From Lutispora sp. (lineage in GTDB: Bacteria; Bacillota; Clostridia; Lutisporales; Lutisporaceae): 5,559 bases of DNA. The position numbers were made by a program, and so were the translations under genes. The stretch is from contig JAUQXG010000078.1 in assembly GCA_030834765.1 (NCBI GenBank), positions 1-5,559 on the forward strand, given 5' to 3'. Under the pieces are notes generated by a model. That model was not told the DNA's origin and did not search any database. It saw nothing but the letters and a program-made list of their open reading frames with translations. Of this stretch, positions 1 through 5,494 are shown one piece after another; within the stretch, counting starts at the first letter, position 1, and the number at the start of each line of letters is the position of its first letter.

Positions 1-812
1 AGGAGTACCCCACTTCCTAAATCTTCGATAACAGGAAGTCCTAGTTTTTTTCCTAGTGCCACTAAATCTTCTGATTCTACTTCCTTTGTAAATCCACATA
101 TTCTATAATTACTGGTGTGAACTTTCATCAATGCTGCTGTATTCTCATTCACTGCTTTCTCATAATCAATAAGATGTGTTTTATTGGTTGATCCCACTTC
201 CTTTAAATATGCACCACTTTGCTCCATCACCTCTGGCACTCTGAATGAACCACCAATTTCAACCAATTGCCCTCTTGATACCACTACTTCTTTCGACTTT
301 GCCATAGAGCTTAAAACCAGCATGACAGCTGCTGCATTATTATTGACAGCCATAGCTGATTCCGCGCCTGTCAGCTTACAAATCAGCTTTTCTACATGTG
401 AATATCTTGAGCCTCTTGTACCTTCTGCAACATTCATTTCCAGGTTGGAAAAATGTGATGCAACCTCCCACAAATCATCTTTTATTTTGGGGCTTAGCAA
501 AGCTCTGCCTAAATTTGTATGAAGCACAACTCCTGTAGCATTGACAACATGAATCAAATTGTTTTTCATAGAAGTATTTACTTGCTCTGCAATACCTTTT
601 ATAAGCATGCTTTCGTCATACATCATATCATCAATGGCTTTTTCATCTAGGGCCACTATATGCTTTCTAAACTCAGCTAAATATTCTCTTATTCCATCCA
701 CTACAACTTTTCTTGAATATATAAATATGAGTTTCTCAATTTCTTGATTCTTTAAAAGTTCATCTACGGATGGGATAGCACTTAAAATATCTCTTTTGCT
801 TTTCATATTCAT
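1..812 (-). CDS. selA: L-seryl-tRNA(Sec) selenium transferase SelA, N-terminal 270 residues (cut by window edge)
   Basis: SelA is the cytoplasmic PLP enzyme that converts Ser-tRNA(Sec) to Sec-tRNA(Sec) using selenophosphate. Reading the minus strand from 812 gives 270 uninterrupted codons running off the left edge; the family is about 460-470 residues, so roughly the last 40% is missing, including the PLP-binding lysine. Visible family motifs are NATGVVLHTNLGRA (91-104), GTRGSRYSHVE (131-141), VNNNAAAV (156-163), SRGQLVEIGGSFRVPEVM (179-196), GSTNKTH (207-213) and EDLGSG (263-268). The N-terminal roughly 85 residues look like the small helical tRNA-binding domain. I chose the ATG at 812 because GGAGG at 822-818 sits 5 nt before it; the ATG at 806 (11 nt) is the alternative. 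The gene follows selD by 47 nt in the same direction, so the two are probably cotranscribed, with selB expected beyond the edge. I am very sure of the family. Confidence 0.96.
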   Translation of the reverse strand, partial: MNMKSKRDILSAIPSVDELLKNQEIEKLIFIYSRKVVVDGIREYLAEFRKHIVALDEKAIDDMMYDESMLIKGIAEQVNTSMKNNLIHVVNATGVVLHTNLGRALLSPKIKDDLWEVASHFSNLEMNVAEGTRGSRYSHVEKLICKLTGAESAMAVNNNAAAVMLVLSSMAKSKEVVVSRGQLVEIGGSFRVPEVMEQSGAYLKEVGSTNKTHLIDYEKAVNENTAALMKVHTSNYRICGFTKEVESEDLVALGKKLGLPVIEDLGSGVL

Positions 813-859
813 TTCTTCCTCCAGCTATGCCGCAATAAATTAAATCGATAAAGACGAAA

Positions 860-1903
860 TCACAATACTTCTATGGGGTACGCTGATTTCTCCTTCACTC
901 TACCTATAATATTAAAGTCTGTCTTATTTTTCTTTTTTAATAAATCCATTAACTCAATGGATCTACTTTCTGGGATTGAAATCAGAAGCCCTCCCGAGGT
1001 CTGAGGGTCATACATGATATCTTTCATTTCCTGCTTTATTTCATTTATAAAATTTACTTTTTCTTTGAGAAATTCTTGATTTTTATAGGTTCCCGCAGGG
1101 ATAACCCCAATTTTCGCTAGGTCTATACTTTCTTTGATGATTGGAACATAATCCGCCCATAGCTCTATGGTAACATTGCTGCCTTCTGCCATCTCACAGG
1201 CGTGACCTAAAAGACCAAAGCCTGTAATATCTGTGCATCCTTTTGCTTCTACCTTAACCATGGCTTCACAGGCATCTTTGTTTAGGTATGACATGTTAAA
1301 AACAGCTTTTTCATATATATCTCTATCAAGCATATCCGCTTTTATAGCAGTATTTAATATGCCTACACCAAGAGGCTTTGTCAAAATCAAAACATCTCCA
1401 ACTTTCGCTCCTGCATTTGCAGTAATTCTATCGGGATGTACAAGGCCCATAACTGATAAGCCGTATTTAGGCTCATTATCATCTACGCTATGTCCGCCCA
1501 CCAGCACAGCTCCTGCTTCCATAACCTTATCTGCTCCGCCCTTTAATATGTCTTTTAATATGTCCATGGAGATGCAGGTTGGAAAGCAAACAATATTCAT
1601 AGCTGTAACAGGAGTACCTCCCATAGCATAAACATCACTTAGGGAATTTGTAGCTGCGATCTGTCCAAAGGTATAAGGATCATCCACAACTGGTGTAAAA
1701 AAATCCAGAGTTAATATGGCAGCACTATCATCATTTAATTTATATACAGCAGCATCATCAGATGTTTCTAATCCTACTATTAATTTATCGTCATGAAACT
1801 TCGGCAGCTGACACAGAACCTGCGCCAGGTCATCAGGACCAATTTTGGCAGCTCAGCCAGAGCTTCTTGTCATTTGGGTAAGTCGAACCTTCTTATCCTC
1901 CAA
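860..1903 (-). CDS. selD: Selenide, water dikinase SelD (selenophosphate synthetase), selenocysteine-containing, 347 aa
   Basis: SelD makes selenophosphate from selenide and ATP, giving AMP and phosphate, and supplies SelA. The frame holds an in-frame TGA at codon 17 (1855-1853), flanked by family-perfect sequence: [11 protein letters not shown] before it and AAKIGPDDL after it. Counting from the TTG at 1903, Sec17 and Lys20 take the positions of catalytic Cys17 and Lys20 of E. coli SelD. Later motifs include TSDDAAV (47-53), [15 protein letters not shown] (66-80), SDVYAMGG (89-96, Asp90), GGHSVDD (136-142), [12 protein letters not shown] (224-235) and DPQTSGGLL (299-307). Asp50, Asp67, Asp90 and Asp225 match the expected metal/ATP-binding acidic residues. 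The length of 347 is normal. The true stop is also TGA (862-860). I chose TTG because AAGGTGA lies 5 nt upstream of it; the GTG at 1912 overlaps that site, and the frame closes with TAA at 1924-1922. Starting at GTG 1687, as a stop-at-TGA reading would, deletes the catalytic N-terminus. Confidence 0.95.
1808..1836 (-). promoter_or_regulatory. Candidate bacterial SECIS element in selD mRNA
   Basis: Bacterial SECIS elements are hairpins just 3' of the UGA, inside the coding region, bound by SelB. Here an inner stem GACCTG/CAGGTT (last pair G-U) closes a GCG loop at 1831-1817, and an outer stem CTGA/TCAG lies at 1836-1833 and 1811-1808, with an asymmetric internal loop between. The apical loop is at nucleotides 31-33 counted from the U of UGA and contains guanines, in line with known bacterial SECIS geometry. 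The patch is clearly richer in G+C than the surrounding coding sequence. The exact fold is my hand reading. Confidence 0.7.
1853..1855 (-). other. selD: In-frame UGA selenocysteine codon (Sec17 of SelD)
   Basis: The minus strand reads TCT GGC TGA GCT GCC AAA, that is S-G-U-A-A-K. SelD proteins have Cys or Sec exactly here. The frame is open and homologous on both sides, so this is recoding and not a pseudogene. The neighbouring selA shows that the Sec pathway is present in the genome. Confidence 0.95.
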
Positions 1904-1990
1904 CTCGGTCACCTTCTTTCGTTAGTAATCTCTAACCATGAATTTTAGTAAGACACGAAGCCTTGCTTAAACTCAGCGATTGGAGATTAG
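1904..1990 (-). other. Untranslated leader region of selD
   Basis: There is no coding sequence between selD and the inverted repeat downstream of comEA. Small structures are visible: GTTAG/CTAAC (1936-1932 with 1925-1921, loop of 6), AAGC/GCTT (1968-1965 with 1961-1958, loop of 3), and TAATCTC (1989-1983), which could pair with GAGATTA (1932-1926) in competition with the first hairpin. I match none of this to a known riboswitch. A promoter for selDA must lie here or in the inverted repeat. The best I see is TTGATT (2019-2014) with TATATC 16 nt on, which is weak. Confidence 0.3.
1909..1915 (-). promoter_or_regulatory. Ribosome binding site that fixes the TTG start of selD
   Basis: AAGGTGA on the minus strand (1915-1909) is complementary to the 3' end of 16S rRNA and stands 5 nt before the TTG at 1903-1901. 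It overlaps the alternative GTG at 1912-1910, which could not use it. This supports a TTG start and gives a protein beginning M-E-D-K-K-V-R-L-T, the usual SelD N-terminus. Confidence 0.75.
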
Positions 1991-2027
1991 TGATATAATT
2001 GATTTGTTTTATAAATCAATTATATCA
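1991..2027. repeat. 15-bp perfect inverted repeat between comEA and selD
   Basis: The arm TGATATAATTGATTT (1991-2005) is exactly reverse-complemented by 2013-2027, around a 7-nt loop. It begins 5 nt past the comEA stop codon on the minus strand. It may be a 3' stem-loop of comEA mRNA, but no U-run follows it and the stem is nearly all A/T, so it is not a typical intrinsic terminator. It could also be a binding site at the selD promoter. Confidence 0.8.
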
Positions 2028-2032
2028 TATTA

Positions 2033-2677
2033 TCATTCTATCGTAATCATATCCTTTATGGCATCAAAGCGCTTAGCTCCTATTCCTGCTACCTCTTTTA
2101 TCCCTTCTATACTTTTAAATTTGCCGTTTGCATTTCTATAATCAATAATATTTTGAGCATAGGTAGGACCTATCCCTGGCAATGTATCAAGCTGGGAAGC
2201 CGTTGCAGTATTTATGTTAATTTTTGAAGATACACTTTGGCTATTGGAAGTCGTGGTAATATCTAAATTATCTGTAGAGCTCATCTGCATATCTTCTATT
2301 TTCTCTCCTATTTTGGGTATATATACCTTATCCTCATCTGTAAGTTTTTTTGCTAGGTTTAATCTGTTTAGGTCAGCATCTGAAAGCGCTCCACCTGCTA
2401 GAACAATCAATTCTGACAACCTTATTCCAGTAGATATTTTATATACACCTGGATTTTTTACTGCGCCGATAATATAAACTGCCATATCTGGAGGTCCTAC
2501 CGTTTTATTCTCCTCATTTAGCACATCTACTTCTTCTTTTACATCTTTCTCATTTGAACTTGTTACTATTGTTTCTCCATAATCGACTTTGTTCATATAA
2601 AAGGTACCGCATACAATTACTACAAGTAAAGCGATTATGCCTACTAAAATCTTTTCTCTTTTTGATAAAAACCACAT
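2033..2677 (-). CDS. comEA: ComEA-like membrane-anchored SLBB / helix-hairpin-helix protein, 214 aa
   Basis: ComEA proteins are membrane-anchored DNA receptors of the competence machinery. Seen here are a short cytoplasmic start (SKREK), one membrane segment at about residues 10-28, a low-complexity linker, an SLBB domain (about 66-121, with VYIIGAVKNPGVY and VYIP), a Ser/Thr-rich linker, and a C-terminal double helix-hairpin-helix (about 152-214) with ININTA, LPGIGP and VAGIGAKR. This domain order and length match ComEA of Gram-positive bacteria. I chose the ATG at 2677 because GGAGGA at 2689-2684 sits 6 nt upstream; an earlier in-frame ATG at 2695 would put the ribosome site inside the gene. 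The stop is TGA (2035-2033). No ComEC or other competence gene is visible, so a role in DNA uptake is inferred from the family only. It is divergent from the carboxypeptidase and 129 nt from selD. Confidence 0.88.
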   Translation of the reverse strand: MWFLSKREKILVGIIALLVVIVCGTFYMNKVDYGETIVTSSNEKDVKEEVDVLNEENKTVGPPDMAVYIIGAVKNPGVYKISTGIRLSELIVLAGGALSDADLNRLNLAKKLTDEDKVYIPKIGEKIEDMQMSSTDNLDITTTSNSQSVSSKININTATASQLDTLPGIGPTYAQNIIDYRNANGKFKSIEGIKEVAGIGAKRFDAIKDMITIE

Positions 2678-2683
2678 ATACAT

Positions 2684-2689
2684 TCCTCC
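2684..2689 (-). promoter_or_regulatory. Ribosome binding site deciding the comEA start
   Basis: GGAGGA on the minus strand has a 6-nt gap to the ATG at 2677-2675. It is only 1 nt from the ATG at 2683 and lies downstream of the ATG at 2695, so 2677 is the start that fits. Confidence 0.75.
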
Positions 2690-2721
2690 AATCAATAGGA
2701 AATGTTAATCATAATACCTAT

Positions 2722-2730
2722 ATATTACCA
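2722..2730 (-). promoter_or_regulatory. Possible extended -10 promoter for comEA
   Basis: The minus strand reads TGG-TAATAT (2730-2722), an extended -10 pattern about 45 nt before the comEA start. No good -35 is visible. TATTAT slightly downstream is an alternative. This is a weak call. Confidence 0.3.
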
Positions 2731-2769
2731 TGTACTAATAATTATCTTCTACATTTTTTTTGAAATTTG

Positions 2770-2778
2770 TGATATAAT
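2770..2778 (+). promoter_or_regulatory. Extended -10 promoter candidate for the carboxypeptidase gene
   Basis: TGA-TATAAT (2770-2778) is a perfect -10 hexamer with the TGn extension. A second TATAAT is at 2780-2785. A TTGAAA at 2760-2765 is too close to either to act as a normal -35, so the extended -10 would have to carry the promoter. Transcription would start about 2785, followed by AAAGGAGGT (2807-2815) 5 nt before the ATG when counted from GGAGG. Confidence 0.5.
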
Positions 2779-2819
2779 GTATAATATTGTTTATTAAGCA
2801 CTAATGAAAGGAGGTACTG

Positions 2820-4121
2820 ATGAAAAAACGTCTACTTTTGGCTTCAATACTTGCGTTTATATTTTCTAGTTTTATCTTTTGTTGGGCAGAGCCAAATGTA
2901 GCAGCACCGTCTGCTATTTTAATAGATGCAAAATCAGGCAAGGTATTATTTGAAAAAAATGCTGATGAAAAAAGACCACCAGCAAGCACAACAAAGATTA
3001 TGACTGCAATACTTGCGATTGAGCATGGAAAATTTGATGAAGTTGTTACGATCAGTGAAAATCCTGGTAAGCTTATTGAAAAAGGCAGCAGCCAAATATC
3101 ACTTATAGCTGGCGAAGAATTGACTTTTGAACAACTTTTATATGCACTCATGCTTGAGTCTGCAAACGATGCTGCGGTGGCCATCGCAGAGCATTTGACA
3201 AATCTTTCTGGTAAAGAAGCATCTGCTAAGTTTGCTCAAATGATGAACGATAAAGCTAAGGAGCTCGGTGCTACGAACACAAATTTTCAAAATCCCAATG
3301 GTTTAGATAGTACATATGAGGATCATGTAACTACAGCTAGGGATCTTGCAATCATGGCAAGGTACGGTATGACTCTTCCAAAATTTCGTGAAGTCGTAAA
3401 CACCGTGAATTACACCATACCTGCTACAAGTAAGCAGCCTGAAAGAAATTATATTACGAACTCAAATAAAATGATATGGAAGATTAATAAGTCCCAAAGA
3501 TATGAGTTTTGCAATGGTATAAAGACAGGTTATACATTAAAGGCTCAACACTGCTTTGTATCTAGCGCAAAAAAAGAGGACGTAGAGATAATCTCAGTAG
3601 TGCTCGGAATTAATGGCGCTAACGGTTCTAATATATATGATGACACCAAAGCACTTTTTGAATATGGGTTTAATAACTTTGAACATATGAAGCTTTTAGA
3701 AAAAGGTCAGATTATTGATACTGTAAAATTAGAGAATGTTGATAAATCTATCAATCTTCTTGCAAATGAAGATCTTCAATTTCTTGCAGCAGAATCTGAT
3801 AAAGCAGCAATACAAAGCAAAATCGTTAAAAATCAACCTATCAAAGCCCCTATAAAAAAAGGAGATATTTTAGGAAGTATCACTTATTCTGTTGGTAATA
3901 TACAAATTGGTAAAGCAGATCTTATATCGGCTGAAGATGTGGAAAAACCTAAGATAAGCTTAATAAAGAAGCTTCTAGTATTAGTTATTCTATTAATCGT
4001 CATTTTTTTAATCTGGATGATATTTATAGCAATATTAAGATTCTATAGAAGAAAAAATAGAAAGTATAAATCATCCATATTTATAAATAAAAAGATATTT
4101 AATTTTAGAAAAAAACCCTAG
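2820..4121 (+). CDS. Serine-type D-Ala-D-Ala carboxypeptidase (penicillin-binding protein 5 / DacF family, peptidase S11), 433 aa
   Basis: This enzyme trims the terminal D-alanine from peptidoglycan stem peptides at the outer face of the membrane and so limits cross-linking. The three active-site motifs of the family are intact: SxxK as STTK (Ser56, Lys59), SxN as SAN (114-116) and KTG (235-237). Residues 1-23 form a signal peptide with probable cleavage after CWA. The catalytic domain ends near residue 285 and is followed by a PBP5 C-terminal beta domain (about 290-375). The tail has a long hydrophobic segment (about 381-408) and then a very basic end, so the anchor is probably a true transmembrane helix, not the amphipathic helix of E. 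coli PBP5. The start is supported by an excellent ribosome site, AAAGGAGGT, just upstream. The gene is a single plus-strand unit, divergent from comEA and convergent with ridA. It resembles DacA/DacB/DacF of Bacillus and clostridia; I cannot tell which paralogue, so I give no symbol. Confidence 0.95.
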   Translation: MKKRLLLASILAFIFSSFIFCWAEPNVAAPSAILIDAKSGKVLFEKNADEKRPPASTTKIMTAILAIEHGKFDEVVTISENPGKLIEKGSSQISLIAGEELTFEQLLYALMLESANDAAVAIAEHLTNLSGKEASAKFAQMMNDKAKELGATNTNFQNPNGLDSTYEDHVTTARDLAIMARYGMTLPKFREVVNTVNYTIPATSKQPERNYITNSNKMIWKINKSQRYEFCNGIKTGYTLKAQHCFVSSAKKEDVEIISVVLGINGANGSNIYDDTKALFEYGFNNFEHMKLLEKGQIIDTVKLENVDKSINLLANEDLQFLAAESDKAAIQSKIVKNQPIKAPIKKGDILGSITYSVGNIQIGKADLISAEDVEKPKISLIKKLLVLVILLIVIFLIWMIFIAILRFYRRKNRKYKSSIFINKKIFNFRKKP

Positions 4122-4143
4122 GAGATTTTTCTCCCAGGGTTTT
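4112..4143. terminator. Bidirectional intrinsic terminator shared by the carboxypeptidase gene and ridA
   Basis: Two 14-nt arms (4112-4125 and 4130-4143) pair with a single A-C mismatch around a TTTT loop. Plus-strand transcripts end the stem in TTTT. Minus-strand transcripts get a longer U-run from the A-tract at 4109-4115. The hairpin contains the TAG stop of the carboxypeptidase (4119-4121) and begins 7 nt past the ridA stop. Confidence 0.88.
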
Positions 4144-4150
4144 CCCATTC

Positions 4151-4531
4151 TTATATATATGCGATTGCTTCAATTTCTACCAAAACATCCTTTGGTAGTC
4201 TAGCAACCTCCACACAAGATCTTGATGGTTGATTACTAGTAAAATATTGACCATAAATTTCATTAATTTTAGAGAAATCATTCATATCTTTAATAAACAC
4301 TGTGGTTTTCAATACATTATCCAGTGTTGTCCCTTGGGATTCTAATATTGCTTTTAAATTCTCCAATGACTGTTTTGTCTGTGTTTGAACATCACCCTCC
4401 ACTATTTGTCCTGTAGATGGTACCAAAGGGATTTGACCTGATGTAAAAATTAGATTCCCAAGCTTTGTAGCCTGAGAATATGGACCTATTGCAGCAGGCG
4501 CATTTGTTGTACTGATTATTTCTTTTTTCAT
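4151..4531 (-). CDS. ridA: RidA (YjgF/YER057c/UK114 family) 2-iminobutanoate/2-iminopropanoate deaminase, 126 aa
   Basis: RidA hydrolyses reactive enamine/imine intermediates such as 2-aminoacrylate, released by PLP enzymes like serine/threonine dehydratases, to 2-ketoacids and ammonia. It acts as a cytoplasmic homotrimer. The sequence has the family's N-terminal [11 protein letters not shown] (10-20), SGQIP (31-35), and the C-terminal signature [13 protein letters not shown] (104-116). Arg104, Cys106 and Glu119 correspond to Arg105, Cys107 and Glu120 of E. coli RidA, so it has the residues of the active RidA class. The length is normal. The start is fixed by AAAGGAG (4543-4537), 5 nt upstream. 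The gene sits downstream of a PAS-HTH regulator in the same direction, with its own promoter candidate and a palindrome in between. Confidence 0.95.
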   Translation of the reverse strand: MKKEIISTTNAPAAIGPYSQATKLGNLIFTSGQIPLVPSTGQIVEGDVQTQTKQSLENLKAILESQGTTLDNVLKTTVFIKDMNDFSKINEIYGQYFTSNQPSRSCVEVARLPKDVLVEIEAIAYI

Positions 4532-4553
4532 TTTTTCTCCTTTCTTGCAGCTT

Positions 4554-4571
4554 AGCGTTATATATAACGCT
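4554..4571. repeat. 18-bp perfect palindrome over the ridA promoter (operator candidate)
   Basis: AGCGTTATATATAACGCT reads the same on both strands. It covers the -10 candidate of ridA, about 23 nt upstream of the start codon. Imperfect pairing continues outward (GCTT on one side, TTAGC on the other). The place and symmetry suggest a repressor site; the adjacent regulator is an obvious but untested candidate. Confidence 0.7.
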
Positions 4572-4626
4572 TTAGCATAAAAATCAAATTGATAGAGGCG
4601 TAGCCTTTTGGCTTTGCCTTTTTCAA
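4558..4626 (-). CDS. Possible small ORF of 22 codons between the regulator and ridA
   Basis: A TTG at 4626-4624 is preceded by GGAGG (4638-4634) at the near-ideal distance of 7 nt, and that GGAGG begins in the last base of the regulator's TAG stop. The frame reads 22 codons, beginning M-K-K-A-K-P-K-G-Y and ending L-K-R-Y-I, then TAA. It is basic at both ends with a short hydrophobic middle (INLIFML). Its stop lies inside the palindrome. I recognise no family. It may be a real peptide, a translational coupling device, or chance. Confidence 0.25.
   Translation of the reverse strand: MKKAKPKGYASINLIFMLKRYI
4559..4587 (-). promoter_or_regulatory. Sigma-A-like promoter candidate for ridA
   Basis: The minus strand has TTGATT (4587-4582), a 17-nt gap, then TATATA (4564-4559). 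Transcription would start about 4552, some 20 nt before the ridA ATG. The -10 lies inside the palindrome described separately. Confidence 0.45.
4596..4619. repeat. Imperfect hairpin between the regulator gene and ridA
   Basis: AGGC-GTA-GCC and GGC-TTT-GCCT pair around a TTTT loop, with one mismatch and one wobble. On the plus strand the stem runs into TTTTT (4619-4623), which resembles an intrinsic terminator against antisense transcription. On the minus strand no U-run follows, so it would only be an mRNA stem-loop there. Confidence 0.5.
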
Positions 4627-4637
4627 ACTATAGCCTC

Positions 4638-5297
4638 CTATTGTTGATTTACTCTAATTTCATCCAGATAGTTATAAATTGTGTATCTAGAAACACATAA
4701 TACCTTTGCCACATAGTCAATGGCTCCCTTAATTAAAAATACACCTTTTTCATCTAAAAGCTCGACTATATTTACTTTTTCGTCTTTTGACATAAAAGCA
4801 ACAGGTTTTCCTAAAGAGTCTAAAGTTCTATTTACAATACTGTTTAACACATCATTTATATTGGAACCAAAGCTTTCTTCTGAACTATTTTCTATTAACA
4901 TTCCATCTGATACAGATATGAAATCATTTAAAAGATTTTTAACTATTGAAAATTCAGAAATATCAAAGTTTATACATAGAAAACCAATTACTTTACCATT
5001 TTCATCTTTAATGAATAATGACGAAGATTTAAGTATTCTTCCATCAGAAGTTTTTTTTAAAAAATTAACTTTATTTGTATCGTACTCGCCTTTTCTAATT
5101 GCAGAAAGACCATATTCACTCATGGGTCCGCCTACTGTTCTCCCTGTTACATGTCCATTTGCAATAGCTATAATTGAATTTTGAGGGTTATGAATATCAT
5201 GCAAAACTACTTCACAATTCTTCCCAAAGGTCTTTGCTATACCCTCAATTATTGGAATAATTCCCTTCAATGCTGGATGAAGCTCCTCTAACACCAC
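4638..5297 (-). CDS. YheO/DauR-type PAS domain helix-turn-helix transcriptional regulator, 219 aa
   Basis: This is a cytoplasmic DNA-binding regulator. Residues about 10-118 form a YheO-like PAS domain, with EVVLHDI (29-35), the GRTVGGPMSEYGL motif (52-64) and GKVIGFLCINFDIS (101-114). Residues about 150-216 form the DauR-like HTH domain, with GAIDYVAKVLCVSRYTIYNYL (191-211) as helix-turn-helix. Relatives include E. coli YheO and Pseudomonas DauR, the repressor of D-arginine catabolism; the ligand here cannot be read from the sequence. The start is GTG (5297-5295), with AAGGGGG (5311-5305) 7 nt upstream. The stop is TAG. ridA follows about 107 nt downstream in the same direction, suggesting that it regulates ridA or a pathway that makes imine by-products. 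Upstream lie a palindrome and a terminator-bearing RNA unit that may control it. Confidence 0.88.
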   Translation of the reverse strand: MVLEELHPALKGIIPIIEGIAKTFGKNCEVVLHDIHNPQNSIIAIANGHVTGRTVGGPMSEYGLSAIRKGEYDTNKVNFLKKTSDGRILKSSSLFIKDENGKVIGFLCINFDISEFSIVKNLLNDFISVSDGMLIENSSEESFGSNINDVLNSIVNRTLDSLGKPVAFMSKDEKVNIVELLDEKGVFLIKGAIDYVAKVLCVSRYTIYNYLDEIRVNQQ

Positions 5298-5351
5298 AAA
5301 TATGCCCCCTTCAAAAATAAAATAATTAAACTGTCATATACGATTGCTTCT

Positions 5352-5369
5352 TGCAATTATTTAATTGCA
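5352..5369. repeat. Palindrome upstream of the regulator gene (possible autoregulatory operator)
   Basis: TGCAATTA-TT-TAATTGCA has 8-bp perfect arms and a 2-nt centre. TTGC (5344-5347) and GCAA (5369-5372) add a looser outer pair. It lies about 55 nt before the GTG start. The stretch 5298-5395 holds no gene and no promoter I can defend. Confidence 0.55.
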
Positions 5370-5395
5370 GCAAAATTTTAATCATATTTCAATAT

Positions 5396-5431
5396 AAAAA
5401 AACCTCTCGTCCCACATAGGGACGAGAGGTT
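5396..5431 (-). terminator. Strong intrinsic terminator upstream of the regulator gene
   Basis: Perfect 13-bp arms AACCTCTCGTCCC (5401-5413) and 5419-5431 enclose a 5-nt loop. Read on the minus strand, the stem is followed by a U-run made by the A-tract at 5396-5402. On the plus strand no U-run follows, so the direction is clear. GAGAG at 5441-5437 could pair with CTCTC at 5428-5424, in competition with the terminator stem. Confidence 0.88.
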
Positions 5432-5488
5432 ACTCGCTCTCTAAATGGATAACGATAATGATATTTTATAATTGTCAAATATCATCAC
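5396..5488 (-). ncRNA. Candidate small RNA or attenuated leader, about 93 nt, no known family
   Basis: A promoter with perfect -35 and -10 hexamers predicts a start near 5488, and the terminator ends at about 5396. The transcript would open with a stem pairing 5488-5477 with 5466-5455 (8 perfect plus 4 A-U/G-U pairs) around a 10-nt loop, then a single-stranded stretch, then the terminator hairpin. ATGGAT (5494-5489) can also pair with ATCCAT further 3'. Only minor reading frames without a ribosome site occur in it. It may act alone as a small RNA, or as a leader deciding whether polymerase reaches the regulator gene 100 nt downstream. I do not recognise a riboswitch class. Confidence 0.5.
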
Positions 5489-5494
5489 ATCCAT

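Noticed and set aside
1233..1631. Plus-strand open frame of 132 codons inside selD
   Set aside because: It is antisense to a clear family member, has no family features, and is a by-product of selD codon use. The same holds for the opposite-strand frames inside selA, comEA, the carboxypeptidase gene and the regulator gene.
860..1687. A 275-residue SelD beginning at GTG 1687
   Set aside because: It lacks the catalytic Cys/Sec and Lys. The missing N-terminus is encoded in the same frame directly upstream, across a UGA in the Sec position.
1877..1894. A GGTTCGA sequence on the minus strand, like the T-loop of a tRNA
   Set aside because: It is SelD coding sequence (K-K-V-R-L-T), and no acceptor or anticodon stem can be built around it.
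1..4531. A functional link between RidA and SelA through aminoacrylate chemistry
   Set aside because: SelA chemistry passes through an aminoacrylyl-tRNA intermediate, but ridA lies in another transcription unit beyond two unrelated genes, so proximity is not evidence of a link.
5450..5478. A second TTGACA (5478-5473) as a further promoter
   Set aside because: No acceptable -10 lies 16-18 nt downstream, and the hexamer sits in the loop and arm of the RNA hairpin.
5396..5494. A T-box leader, because the CTCTCGTCCC terminator arm resembles those of T-boxes
   Set aside because: The conserved GGTGGNACC T-box sequence and the long stem I with a specifier loop are absent, and the unit is far too short.
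5441..5494. Short reading frames of 14 to 17 codons (ATG at 5494 or 5485) in the RNA unit, as a leader peptide
   Set aside because: There is no ribosome binding site, the first ATG abuts the -10, and no run of regulatory codons is convincing.
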